Shown: positions 17,289 to 24,655 of the stretch, piece after piece
Layout of the letters: each line of letters opens with the position of its first letter
How positions within the stretch are numbered: the first letter of the stretch is position 1
Origin: Ignavibacteria bacterium
GTDB taxonomy: Bacteria; Bacteroidota; Ignavibacteria; Kapaibacteriales; UBA4661
Length of the DNA: 64,000 bases
NCBI GenBank assembly: GCA_014654705.1
Contig: JACVZY010000001.1
Span: 1-64,000, forward strand
Direction of reading: 5' to 3'
Translations under genes and position numbers: made by a program
Notes under the pieces: model-generated
Told to the model about the DNA's origin: nothing
The model's input: only the letters and a program-made list of their open reading frames with translations
The model's database searches: none

Positions 17289-17816
17289 ATGACCAAAACC
17301 GACATTATTCGTGAACTCACCGTTCGATACGAACGCTTTACCGCGAATATCGTTGCGCTAGACGAACGCTCCTTCCTTTTCTCCTTCAGTGGCAAATGGA
17401 CAGCCGGTCAGCAGATGGAGCATATCCATCGCTCCGTGCAACCGCTTGTGCTGGCGCTGCGTCTGCCAAAATTCGTGCTGCGGCTTGCCTTTGGCACGGC
17501 GAACCGCCCTTCCCGCGATTACGACGCGCTGGTGGCAAAGTACCACGCAAAACTCAACGCCGGAGGTGCAGCCTCAGGACGCTTTGTGCCGCCACCTGTT
17601 GCCTACGCCGACCGTGAGAGCCTCAGAGCGGAAACACTCGCAACCGTGCAAAAGGTCTGCAAAGCTCTTGAACGCTTCACGGAAGACGATTTGGAACGAT
17701 ATATTTTGCCCCATCCTTTGCTTGGCAAAATCACTCTCCGTGAGATGATGTACTTCACGGCGTACCATGTGGAGCACCATCAAGCGCTTACCGACCGCAA
17801 TCTTACTCATTTGTAA
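17289..17816 (+). CDS. DinB-superfamily (DinB_2) protein
   Basis: A 175-residue four-helix-bundle protein of the DinB/YfiT superfamily. Candidate metal ligands are the histidines in [10 protein letters not shown] and in [15 protein letters not shown] near the C-terminus, in the usual helix positions. Such proteins include thiol transferases and DNA-damage-induced hydrolases; the substrate is not known. It starts 12 bp after cheV and ends 31 bp before pta, so it is likely in the same transcript. Confidence 0.75.
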   Translation: MTKTDIIRELTVRYERFTANIVALDERSFLFSFSGKWTAGQQMEHIHRSVQPLVLALRLPKFVLRLAFGTANRPSRDYDALVAKYHAKLNAGGAASGRFVPPPVAYADRESLRAETLATVQKVCKALERFTEDDLERYILPHPLLGKITLREMMYFTAYHVEHHQALTDRNLTHL

Positions 17817-17847
17817 TTCTTGCTTTTTCACTCCTTGCCTGCGTTTT

Positions 17848-18819
17848 ATGCCCTTCCTCGACACACTCTTCACCAAAGCTGCCGCCCTGCAGCGCACCAT
17901 CGTTTTCCCCGATGCCACCGACGAGCGTACACTCCGCGCCGCACGGATGATGGTGGACAAAGCCATCGTTAAGCCTGCTCTTGTGGGTAAACACTCAGAC
18001 ATCACAGCACTTGCCAGCGCAAAAAGTATTTCTCTTGCTGGTGTGGACGTCCTCGACCCTACAACGTCCGCATATACACAGGGCTATGCGACAACGTTCC
18101 ACGAACTGCGCAAAGCAAAAGGCATGACTGCCGAAAAAGCCCTTGAAACCGTCCATAATTCTCTGTACTTTGCCGCAATGCACGTCCGCGAAGGTAATGC
18201 GCACGGCTCGGTGGGCGGTTCGATTTCTTCCACGGGCGATGTTCTCCGCGCTGCGATTCAGGCTATCGGCACGGCTCCGGGCATTGCGACGGTGAGTAGT
18301 TTTTTCCTGATGCTCTTTCCCAACAAACTTTTTGCCTATGGGGATTGTGCCGTTGTTCCCGCACCAACCGCCGCGCAGCTTGCAGACATTGCCCTTGCCA
18401 CAGCCGCAAACTTTGAGCGGCTTACGGGCGAAACGCCGCGCGTGGCAATGCTCTCCTTCTCCACCAAAGGCAGCGCCGAACATGAGTCCGTAACCAAAGT
18501 CCGCGAGGCATTGGAAATTGTACGCGGCAAGAATCCTGAACTGATTGTGGACGGCGAACTGCAATTCGATACAGCCTTCGTGCCCAGCGTCGGCGAGCGC
18601 AAAGCGCCCGGCTCCAGCGTTGCCGGACGAGCAAACGTCTATATTTTCCCCGATCTGAACGCAGGCAATATCGGCTACAAAATTACCGAGCGTTTGGGTG
18701 GCGCACAGGCAGTGGGTCCCGTTGTGCAGGGTTTGGCAAAGCCGTATCTTGACCTTTCGCGCGGTTGCACGGCAGAAGACATTGTGGCGACGGCGGCGAT
18801 TGCGGCGCTGATGGCGTAA
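17848..18819 (+). CDS. pta: Phosphate acetyltransferase (short form)
   Basis: A 323-residue PTA_PTB-domain enzyme interconverting acetyl-CoA and acetyl phosphate. The ATG at 17848 places [16 protein letters not shown] at the N-terminus as in the family. Further motifs are [79 protein letters not shown] and [14 protein letters not shown]. It lacks the N-terminal DRTGG regulatory region of the long E. coli enzyme. Acetate kinase is not in the window. Phosphate butyryltransferase is an alternative, but the [11 protein letters not shown] motif fits Pta. Confidence 0.9.
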   Translation: MPFLDTLFTKAAALQRTIVFPDATDERTLRAARMMVDKAIVKPALVGKHSDITALASAKSISLAGVDVLDPTTSAYTQGYATTFHELRKAKGMTAEKALETVHNSLYFAAMHVREGNAHGSVGGSISSTGDVLRAAIQAIGTAPGIATVSSFFLMLFPNKLFAYGDCAVVPAPTAAQLADIALATAANFERLTGETPRVAMLSFSTKGSAEHESVTKVREALEIVRGKNPELIVDGELQFDTAFVPSVGERKAPGSSVAGRANVYIFPDLNAGNIGYKITERLGGAQAVGPVVQGLAKPYLDLSRGCTAEDIVATAAIAALMA

Positions 18820-18854
18820 CAACTTCATTCTCAGCACTTTTTCAAAGAAATAAT

Positions 18855-19097
18855 ATGGACTGGAAACATCATATCAGCACTTCACCCGACGTATGTCATG
18901 GCAAGCCGTGTATTCGCGGAACGCGCATCATGGTTTCGGTAGTCGTTGACAACATCGCCGACGGAATGTCTGTGGAGGATATTATTACAAATTATCCCCC
19001 CTTGACTGCTGATGATGTGCGGGCTGCGCTTCATTATGCGGCAACACTTGTACGCGAAGAAGAGATTTTACCGCTCCTTGAATACGCGGAAGCATAG
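18855..19097 (+). CDS. DUF433 antitoxin
   Basis: An 80-residue DUF433 protein (VapB45-like antitoxin family) starting at the ATG at 18855. The hallmark is HGKPCIRGTRIMVSVV, followed by DGMSVEDIITNYPPLTADDVRAAL, a winged-helix-type DNA-binding fold. The gene ends 5 bp before a DUF5615 PIN-like gene, the usual antitoxin-toxin order. The antitoxin is expected to bind both the toxin and its own promoter. The pair lies between pta and moaD. Confidence 0.85.
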   Translation: MDWKHHISTSPDVCHGKPCIRGTRIMVSVVVDNIADGMSVEDIITNYPPLTADDVRAALHYAATLVREEEILPLLEYAEA

Positions 19098-19102
19098 GAC
19101 GT

Positions 19103-19474
19103 ATGCGCATACTTCTGGATGAACATTTGGGATTATTGAGTCAAGAACTCTTGAATAAGGCAGGTTATGACACACAGCGCGTCTATGCTGCCGGAATTGC
19201 TGGTGCAAGCGATGAAGAAGTATGGAAATATGCTTGTGCAGAAGGTATGCTTTTGATTACACTTGATACGGATTTTTCCGACTTTCGTCGTTACACACCA
19301 CCATTTCCGGGCGTATTACTTCTCAGATCTCACAGCAATAGTGCCTTTGCAATCAACGAATTACTCACACAGGTCTTACGACAGTACAACCTTGAAGAAT
19401 TTCGGAACTGCCTCGTAGTAAGTGATAATAACAAAACTCGCATTCGCCGTTTTCCTGAAAGTTTATCCCCATGA
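19103..19474 (+). CDS. DUF5615 PIN-like toxin
   Basis: A 123-residue PIN-like protein, the probable RNase toxin of the pair with the upstream DUF433 gene. The family pattern is clear: MRILLDEHLG at the start with an active-site Asp-Glu, ASDEEVWKYACAEGMLLITLDTDFSDF in the middle, PGVLLLR and the C-terminal VVSDNNKTRIRRFP. The DTDFSD acidic cluster is the expected metal site. The stop overlaps the moaD start by 4 bp (ATGA), an unusual coupling of a toxin with a metabolic gene. Confidence 0.82.
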   Translation: MRILLDEHLGLLSQELLNKAGYDTQRVYAAGIAGASDEEVWKYACAEGMLLITLDTDFSDFRRYTPPFPGVLLLRSHSNSAFAINELLTQVLRQYNLEEFRNCLVVSDNNKTRIRRFPESLSP

Positions 19475-19713
19475 CCATCACCATAAAATTCTTCGCCCTC
19501 GGGCGCGAACTCGTCGGCACAAACGAACTTCACGTGGACTTGCCCGAAAAAGCAAGCGTCCACGATGCGCTTGAACGCTTGCAAACGGAACACCCAAAAC
19601 TGGCGCAACTACCCTCTTTTCTCGTTGCACTCAATGCCGAGTATGCCGAGCGGAGCGCAACGCTCAAGGACGGCGACGAACTTGCTATCATCCCACCCGT
19701 GAGTGGCGGTTAA
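19471..19713 (+). CDS. moaD: MoaD, molybdopterin synthase small subunit
   Basis: An 80-residue ubiquitin-like sulfur carrier. It ends in PPVSGG; the C-terminal Gly-Gly is adenylylated and thiocarboxylated to deliver sulfur for the dithiolene of molybdopterin. The start (TITIKFFALGRELVG) and DGDELAIIPPVSGG are diagnostic. It begins inside the stop codon of the DUF5615 toxin gene. Its large-subunit partner moaE is 1.5 kb downstream, beyond a MazF-type pair and a MOSC gene. Confidence 0.93.
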   Translation: MTITIKFFALGRELVGTNELHVDLPEKASVHDALERLQTEHPKLAQLPSFLVALNAEYAERSATLKDGDELAIIPPVSGG

Positions 19714-19752
19714 GCATAGGTTAAAAAGTATTCATCGGACATTGCAAGACTA

Positions 19753-19784
19753 TTGCCGAAAGTGTGCTATTATCCGTATCTTTG
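19753..19784 (+). promoter_or_regulatory. Bacteroidota-type promoter before the MazF pair
   Basis: TTG (19753-19755) and TATCTTTG (19777-19784), separated by 21 bp, match the TTG/TAnnTTTG promoter form known from Bacteroidota. It lies 17 bp before the ATG at 19802. Confidence 0.45.
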
Positions 19785-19801
19785 TATAGCCCTCATCCTT
19801 C

Positions 19802-20041
19802 ATGTCCAATTACGCTATGCAATACTCTTTGCCAACACAAACCGTAGAGCGCCCCAGCGACCTTCAGGGCTTAGATACACCGCTGTATTCCTCAAGCCTA
19901 CGCCCATTGACTGCGGTGGAACTTCGCAAACTCCCCGCAAATGAGCGCTCGGCGCGATTGCGAGAAATGTTTCTTCAAGCCGCACAGCATCTTGCACCGG
20001 AAGAGATTCTCCAAGACAGCATTGATATTATTGAACTCTAA
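19802..20041 (+). CDS. Probable antitoxin of the MazF-type pair
   Basis: A 79-residue protein whose gene ends 11 bp before a PemK/MazF-type toxin gene, so it is most likely the cognate antitoxin. The middle (RPLTAVELRKLPANERSARLR) and the acidic C-terminus (APEEILQDSIDIIEL) suit a toxin-wrapping tail. I see no clear AbrB or RHH DNA-binding motif, so the family is not assigned. It has its own promoter-like sequence just upstream. Confidence 0.65.
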   Translation: MSNYAMQYSLPTQTVERPSDLQGLDTPLYSSSLRPLTAVELRKLPANERSARLREMFLQAAQHLAPEEILQDSIDIIEL

Positions 20042-20052
20042 TCGTCATAGCC

Positions 20053-20391
20053 ATGATTCAAGGAGAAATTTGGCTCACGGAGTTCCAACCGCAGCGGGGT
20101 GCGGAAATAAGTAAGACTCGTCCGGCAGTGATTATCTCCACTCCTGAAGTAGAGCCGTATCAAGTCCGTATTATTGTACCAATACGAGACCGCAAGCCGC
20201 ACCACAGCAGCATTGTGTTCTATGTCGAACTCATTCCTTCTTCAACAAATAATCTTTCCAAAAATAGCACCGCCGATTGTAGCCAAGTCAAATCCTTCGA
20301 CACTTCGCGTTTCCTCAGAAAAGTAGGTGACGTTGGCGATGCGGAGTTGGAGGAGATTCTGAACGGGGTTTGCCTTTGCATCGGTGCTTAA
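20053..20391 (+). CDS. MazF/PemK-family endoribonuclease toxin
   Basis: A 112-residue MazF-fold protein. The N-terminal IQGEIWLTEFQPQRGAEISKTRPAVIIS is the characteristic segment with the conserved Arg-Pro, and QVKSFDTSRFLRKVG resembles the T/S...R motif near the active site. MazF-type toxins cleave mRNA at short sequences. The upstream 79-residue gene is the presumed antitoxin. It lies between moaD and the MOSC gene on the same strand. Confidence 0.85.
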   Translation: MIQGEIWLTEFQPQRGAEISKTRPAVIISTPEVEPYQVRIIVPIRDRKPHHSSIVFYVELIPSSTNNLSKNSTADCSQVKSFDTSRFLRKVGDVGDAELEEILNGVCLCIGA

Positions 20392-20454
20392 GAACACTGA
20401 CAGTAGCGAGCATTTGAAGATCAAACTATTTTTTGCACATTATTCAATGGGAAT

Positions 20455-21168
20455 ATGCTGAGAGAAGTTGGAACTATCACCGCATTGTATCGGTATCCCG
20501 TCAAGTCAATGGCTGGCGAATCTGTTGAATCCTTGGAATTGCTCTGGCACGGGCTGGTGGGCGACAGGCGGCTTGCATTCCGTCGTATTGGGGAAACGAA
20601 CGGTTTTCCTTGGCTTACTGCAAGCAAACTCCCTGAACTTATCCTCTTTAAGCCCCACACCCCGCACGAACTTGCAACAGGCGCAGCCTATAAACTACCT
20701 ACACACGTGACCACGCCCGAAGGTACTACGTTGGAACTGCATGGCGATGAGTTACGCAGTGATATTTCTCAGCGCCTCAAAGCGGAGGTAGAATTGATGC
20801 ACCTCAAGCATGGTATTTTTGACGAAGCACCGTTGTCCATGATTAGCCTTGCAACGATGAATGCGATCAAACACAATATTGACGTTCGGCGTTTTCGCCC
20901 CAATATTGTCATCGAAACAATAGATAATGAGCCATTTAGAGAAGATTCGTGGGTGGGAGAACGTATTTCGTTTGGCGAAAACGGCGCACGAATGAACGTC
21001 ATTATGAAAGACGAGCGGTGTATGATGATCAACCTTGACCCCGAAACAGCCCAATCTGATGCTACAATAATGAAATCTGTCGTGCAACGGAATCATAACT
21101 GCGCCGGTGTGTATGGTACTGTTCTTCAGACAGGCACGATTGCTGTCGGGCAAAAAATCTATTTGTAG
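20455..21168 (+). CDS. MOSC-domain protein (YcbX-like)
   Basis: A 237-residue protein with an N-terminal MOSC_N beta-barrel (ALYRYPVKSMAGESVES, GLVGDRRLAFR) and a C-terminal MOSC domain (RRFRPNIVIET, DSWVGERISFGE, RCMMINLDPETAQ, NHNCAGVYGTV). The conserved cysteine of NHNCAGVYG is the expected molybdenum ligand. MOSC proteins carry or use the sulfurated molybdenum cofactor, for example in N-hydroxylated compound reduction. Its place between moaD and moaE supports a molybdenum role. The usual C-terminal 2Fe-2S ferredoxin of YcbX is absent. Confidence 0.85.
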   Translation: MLREVGTITALYRYPVKSMAGESVESLELLWHGLVGDRRLAFRRIGETNGFPWLTASKLPELILFKPHTPHELATGAAYKLPTHVTTPEGTTLELHGDELRSDISQRLKAEVELMHLKHGIFDEAPLSMISLATMNAIKHNIDVRRFRPNIVIETIDNEPFREDSWVGERISFGENGARMNVIMKDERCMMINLDPETAQSDATIMKSVVQRNHNCAGVYGTVLQTGTIAVGQKIYL

Positions 21169-21229
21169 AAAGCATACACGCCACCCCTCAAATACTACAT
21201 TCCATGTCGCCCAATGATTGAGAAAAAAA

Positions 21230-21646
21230 ATGATTGATGTCCAACTCAGCGAAACTCCTCTCGACACAACCGCCATCATCGCTTCCGTCCAGGACGAGCG
21301 CTGCGGCGCAGTGGATGTGTTTATAGGCACTGTCCGCAATCAAACCAAAGGGAAAGCCGTTCAACGGCTTGAATATGAAGTCTATGCGCCAATGGCACTG
21401 AAAGTCATGCAGGAAATTTGCACGGAAGCCAAGGAACGCTGGAACACTATTGCCATAGCCGCGCACCACCGCTACGGTGTGATTGAGACGGGCGAAATTG
21501 CCGTTGTGGTTGCGGTTTCTACCCCGCACCGCGCCGATGCCTTTGCTGCCTGCCTGTATATCATTGATACGCTCAAGGAGCGCGTCCCGATTTGGAAAAA
21601 AGAATTTTTCGACGACGGTGAAGTGTGGGTGATGCCGCACGCTTGA
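21230..21646 (+). CDS. moaE: MoaE, molybdopterin synthase large subunit
   Basis: A 138-residue catalytic subunit that, with MoaD thiocarboxylate, converts precursor Z (cPMP) to molybdopterin. Diagnostic motifs are CGAVDVFIGTVRNQTKGKAV, LEYEVYAPMA, AAHHRYGVIETGE and the C-terminal LKERVPIWKKEFFDDGE with the catalytic lysines. The ATG at 21230 is preferred over a TTG at 21218 that would add four residues. With mogA at the start of the window and moaD at 19.5 kb, three steps of the pathway are here; moaA and moaC are not. Confidence 0.93.
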   Translation: MIDVQLSETPLDTTAIIASVQDERCGAVDVFIGTVRNQTKGKAVQRLEYEVYAPMALKVMQEICTEAKERWNTIAIAAHHRYGVIETGEIAVVVAVSTPHRADAFAACLYIIDTLKERVPIWKKEFFDDGEVWVMPHA

Positions 21647-21713
21647 AACTCAGTATTTACCTTTATCGCAAGCCATTTTCATACCTTCATCCTTCACTTA
21701 TTTATTCAACTGT

Positions 21714-22325
21714 ATGCACCCAATCCTTGCCAACAACGATACCTTTGCCGTCAAAGAAAAAGTCGGCATCTTCAAAGCTGCCAACAGCTATGACTTTTTC
21801 CATCCTGAATCCGGTGAACTCATCATGCAAAGTACCGAAGAAGATTTGGGCATCTTCACCAAAATACTGCGCTTCACTGATTTCAAGACTTTTACCCCCT
21901 TCGATGTTACCGTCCGCGATGGCGCGGGACGGAGAGTCATTCGCGTTTCGCGGGGAATTTCATTTCTTTTTTCGCGGGTAGAAGTCTTCGATGAAAATGA
22001 TATTTTCGTAGGTGCTTTCCAGGAGCGCTTTTCTTTCCCACGCAAGAAAATTGAAGTCTTGGACACGGACGGAAACGTCGTTCTCATACTGCGCGGCAGC
22101 TTTTTGGCGTGGGATTTTCGCTTCTTTCGCCTCACCGGCGGCGGCGAAGAGGAAGTGGCTCGCATCGGCAAGACATGGGCAGGTCTGGCAAAAGAAATCT
22201 TCACCACAGCCGATAATTACGTCCTCGGCATGAGTCCTGCACTCGGCTCACAAAACCCACTCCGTATGATGATTTTGGCAGCAGTGGTATGTGTGGATAT
22301 GGTCTTTAAGGAGCATAAATCGTAG
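21714..22325 (+). CDS. Scramblase/LURP-one-related (tubby-like) protein
   Basis: A 203-residue protein with the antiparallel beta-barrel pattern of the phospholipid scramblase / tubby C-terminal-like superfamily: KEKVGIFKAANSYDFFHPESGE, FDVTVRDGAGRRVIRVSRG, VEVFDENDIFVGAFQERF and IEVLDTDGNVVLILRGS. The C-terminal hydrophobic helix (MMILAAVVCVDMVFKEH) matches the buried helix of that fold. Whether bacterial members move lipids is not established. No operon partner is evident; moaE ends 67 bp upstream. Confidence 0.7.
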   Translation: MHPILANNDTFAVKEKVGIFKAANSYDFFHPESGELIMQSTEEDLGIFTKILRFTDFKTFTPFDVTVRDGAGRRVIRVSRGISFLFSRVEVFDENDIFVGAFQERFSFPRKKIEVLDTDGNVVLILRGSFLAWDFRFFRLTGGGEEEVARIGKTWAGLAKEIFTTADNYVLGMSPALGSQNPLRMMILAAVVCVDMVFKEHKS

Positions 22326-22368
22326 TCTTTTGCCGGATACTCTACATAGTCTGCTACCTCGCCCGAAG

Positions 22369-22411
22369 GTCGCCGGAAGCGACCAGTTCGGCGTTTCAAG
22401 ACGGGAAGCAC
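22369..22411. repeat. 43-nt dispersed repeat, copy A
   Basis: This copy aligns without gaps to 23132-23174 at 36 of 43 positions (gtcgccggaag, agttcggc and agacgggaagcac are shared). A local hairpin GGTCGC-cggaa-GCGACC lies at its left edge. The two copies bracket the AT-rich lipoprotein gene. Confidence 0.7.
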
Positions 22412-22430
22412 CAATAACATATTCTTTCCT

Positions 22431-23027
22431 TTATTTGAGTTGATATGAAATCAATTTATACTCACCGCCTCCGGCTAAACTTGCATTCGCTGACCAATAC
22501 ACTTTACCAATTCTATTAGCGTATTTATGGTCATTCACACTGGAATATCGCCCTGCGTATCCAGATTGAAATGTTACTGTATCACTCATGGTTCCGGTAT
22601 ATCGACTTGAATATCGTAAAATACTATCTTTGTTGATAATCGTATATTTTCTGGTCTTAAAGATAGTATCTTCTCCTTGACCAGATTCCGCATGACCAAC
22701 ATATTCTGGTGCATCAGTACGCCAAATCCAACTACTATAGTTCATCTTACGGCGAAATAACTGTACATTCGATTGATTATACTGGTCTGTAATTTCCCAA
22801 TAGACTGTTGTTTTGTAATTATATGACTGCCTGAGACCTGTAAAACTATCAATGTCTGAAAATGTTCCCTGTGAAAAATATGTCCACTTGTTTCCAACAG
22901 TTAAGGGGAATATAAATTCTGGTAGTGTCGTATCAATTACTTCTTCAGATTTTGGATCAGTAAGACCATTCCTATCACAGGAAGTAATGATGAAAAATAT
23001 AACAACAACAAAAAGTAAGTATTTCAT
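22431..23027 (-). CDS. AT-rich lipoprotein of unknown function
   Basis: A 198-residue protein with a hydrophobic signal (KYLLFVVVIFFIITSC) ending in a lipobox with Cys at residue 17. The mature part begins acidic and is rich in Tyr, Ser and Thr with alternating beta-strand character (FPLTVGNKWTYFSQG; a common opening of Bacteroidota lipoproteins). I recognise no domain. Its base composition is visibly more AT-rich than its neighbours, and 43-nt repeat copies lie on both sides, which suggests acquisition. No neighbour suggests a function. Confidence 0.6.
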   Translation of the reverse strand: MKYLLFVVVIFFIITSCDRNGLTDPKSEEVIDTTLPEFIFPLTVGNKWTYFSQGTFSDIDSFTGLRQSYNYKTTVYWEITDQYNQSNVQLFRRKMNYSSWIWRTDAPEYVGHAESGQGEDTIFKTRKYTIINKDSILRYSSRYTGTMSDTVTFQSGYAGRYSSVNDHKYANRIGKVYWSANASLAGGGEYKLISYQLK

Positions 23028-23131
23028 GCTCTTTCACCTTAAAGTAAAAAGGAAAACCTCATTAACCAATATTTGTCTCCCTATCTGCCAGAACCCTCAG
23101 CTCCGGTGCGAGAACGAATTGCTGGGCTTCC

Positions 23132-23174
23132 GTCGCCGGAAGAAACAAGTTCGGCTTTGTGAGACGGGAAGCAC
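23132..23174. repeat. 43-nt dispersed repeat, copy B
   Basis: Direct-repeat partner of 22369-22411 (36/43 identical, same orientation). Its left edge forms CTTCCG-tcgc-CGGAAG (23127-23142), a different stem from copy A at nearly the same place, as if the hairpin is kept while the sequence drifts. Confidence 0.7.
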
Positions 23175-23194
23175 TGAACTTGAATTCACGTGAT

Positions 23195-23365
23195 TTATGA
23201 TTCTTCTGCTTCAAACTCGACTTGTTCAAGGCGTACTATTTTATAGCTATGCTCTTTTTCTAAACGACTATAATACTCAAACAATTTTTCACTGCTACTT
23301 TCGCACTCTTCCCAAATCTTTTGGCGGGCATCCCAAATTTCTTGAAGTGTCGGGTCGTTATTCAT
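23195..23365 (-). CDS. Small partner protein downstream of a PIN toxin gene
   Basis: A 56-residue charged protein starting MNNDPTLQEIWDARQKIWEE and rich in Glu, Lys and Tyr, with no membrane segment; probably a helical antitoxin-like protein. Its ATG overlaps the original stop codon of the upstream PIN-domain pseudogene (ATGA), the arrangement expected for a VapC-type gene and its small companion. The companion reading frame is intact although the toxin gene is wrecked. GGAG in TTAGGAGTAGAGCC lies about 10 nt before the start. Confidence 0.65.
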   Translation of the reverse strand: MNNDPTLQEIWDARQKIWEECESSSEKLFEYYSRLEKEHSYKIVRLEQVEFEAEES

Positions 23366-23629
23366 GGCTCTACTCCTAATAATTCATGTGGGGTAATGTG
23401 AGTAAGGGATTGTATAGACAAAGCTAAAGTCTAAACATTGGGGGCGCTTTGGTTCTGGGGTAAGAAGCAACTCGCCATAGGCGGCATCACTACTGAAGAT
23501 TTCATGTAGATTTCGCTTTGCTTTCCACCATTCCTGAGTTCATTCACGACGAGCAACGGCTTCAGGGCTTGTGCGCGTTTCAAAGTAAAAACTTGGTATG
23601 CTGGTTTCGATATAAACTTTGGGTTTCAT
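23362..23629 (-). pseudogene. Broken VapC-type PIN-domain toxin gene
   Basis: The reading begins MKPKVYIETSIPSFYFETRT, the start of a well-known PIN-domain toxin subfamily, then meets TGA where the family has Trp (RRE-stop-TQEWW), a likely single TGG-to-TGA change. The frame continues with SSDAAYGELLLTPEPKRPQCLDF, then a deletion with frameshift removes the C-terminal catalytic part. The last residues LTHITPHELLGVEP are recovered in another frame and end in a TGA overlapping the ATG of the small partner. At 268 nt it is far shorter than a normal PIN gene (about 450-500 nt). It is surely inactive. Confidence 0.75.
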
Positions 23630-23714
23630 CTGTGCTAAAGTACGTAAAATCAGGTATAAAAGCAAATTCCGGAGCATAAATTGTAAACTGTGTTCTTCAA
23701 TTTTGAACGAACTT

Positions 23715-23760
23715 TACCCCGAAAAATGAACATTAGATGTTTGATTTTCGGGGTAGTTTT
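23715..23760 (+). terminator. Strong terminator-like hairpin without an obvious upstream gene
   Basis: TACCCCGAAAA (23715-23725) pairs with TTTTCGGGGTA (23745-23755), an inner AACAT/ATGTT stem closes the loop, and GTTTTTA follows on the plus strand. The nearest plus-strand gene ends 1.4 kb upstream, so its transcript is unclear. Confidence 0.6.
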
Positions 23761-23869
23761 TATCGAAAAGAAAATGTGGAATGTGTTTGAATTCAAGTTG
23801 CAAAAGCCACGAAACTATGCTAATTTATGACGTTACAGCATCTCTCTTCACTTCACAAAGGATAATGCG

Positions 23870-24187
23870 ATGTCAGCACTCCCTCCTGCCATAACCGAAA
23901 CCTTACAACAATTTCACATTACGCCTGAAGAAGCAGCCGTTGCTTTCACAGTCAAACTCGTCCAAGAAAAAATCCTTGCCTATACCAAAGAAGCGTCTGC
24001 ATTTGAAGAACGATACCGTACTACGCTAGAAGAATTTACCAAGCGCCTTCAAACTCGCAGTCACTCTGAAAACTTTCAAGAATCCGACGACCGCAACGAT
24101 TGGCAATTTGCCGTAGAATCTTGCCATTATTATGAGCAGCGTCTCCAAGAAATTTCAGCAATCGCACAAACAAGAATACAAGCATGA
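23870..24187 (+). CDS. Probable antitoxin of a TumE (DUF6516)-type pair
   Basis: A 105-residue, largely helical charged protein (ALPPAITETLQQFHITPEEAAV; YTKEASAFEERYRTTLEEF). AAAGGA lies nine nt before the ATG. Its TGA overlaps the start of a DUF6516/TumE-type toxin gene (ATGA), the normal antitoxin-first order for these pairs. I do not recognise the antitoxin domain itself. The gene is intact although its toxin partner is frameshifted. Confidence 0.65.
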   Translation: MSALPPAITETLQQFHITPEEAAVAFTVKLVQEKILAYTKEASAFEERYRTTLEEFTKRLQTRSHSENFQESDDRNDWQFAVESCHYYEQRLQEISAIAQTRIQA

Positions 24188-24557
24188 AAGCGCTCAATAT
24201 CGAGGCGCTGAAGGCTTTGTACTCATCAATTATTCTTTCGATTACTGAGCAAAAAACGAGCAAAATGGTATACTCAGTCGTTTTCATGCGGAATTTTTCT
24301 TTGTGCAAGGCTTGCGCTTAATTGAACGGGACTACCGATTTGACGATGGCAGCCGAAAATACTCCTTTCACCTCCAAGACGATGCACACAATTTGGTCTT
24401 TCGCTATGACAACGAAGCGCATTGGCACGACATCCCTACCTTTCCACACCACAAGCACCTACCGAACGATTTAGTCACTCCAAGTAGTGAACCAAGTCTT
24501 GTGCAAATCCTCATAGAAATTGAACTCCTTGTGACAAATAACGAAAAAAAGCAGTAA
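24184..24557 (+). pseudogene. Frameshifted TumE/DUF6516-family toxin gene
   Basis: The start MKALNIEALKALYSSIILS reads to EQKTSK, then continues in the -1 frame as NGILSRFHAEFFFVQGLRLI and RYDNEAHWHDIPTFPHHKH, the DUF6516 signature. A single missing A in the AAAA run near 24271-24275 explains the shift; restoring it gives a 124-residue protein of normal length. Without it the product ends after 45 residues. The ending PSLVQILIEIELLV fits the family. A sequencing or assembly error cannot be excluded. Confidence 0.65.
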
Positions 24558-24596
24558 AACCTCATACTCTGTTAGTGAAAAAAGCCGCCATTATCG

Positions 24597-24604
24597 TAGA
24601 TTTG
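24597..24604 (+). promoter_or_regulatory. Possible -7 element before the VPS10-like gene
   Basis: TAGATTTG fits the TAnnTTTG form 52 bp before the ATG at 24656, but no clear TTG is found at the right distance upstream. Confidence 0.3.
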
Positions 24605-24655
24605 CAAGCATAGGGAACAAACCTACCACAACCTTACTCACTATCTTTTTTCGCT

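Noticed and set aside
22852-23193. A 113-residue plus-strand gene across the lipoprotein start and repeat copy B
   Set aside because: It overlaps the better-supported lipoprotein gene, has no recognisable motif and runs through the repeat.
24184-24557. Programmed ribosomal frameshift in the TumE-type gene
   Set aside because: The site is a plain four-A run without a canonical slippery heptamer, stimulatory stem or internal Shine-Dalgarno; a one-base deletion is simpler.
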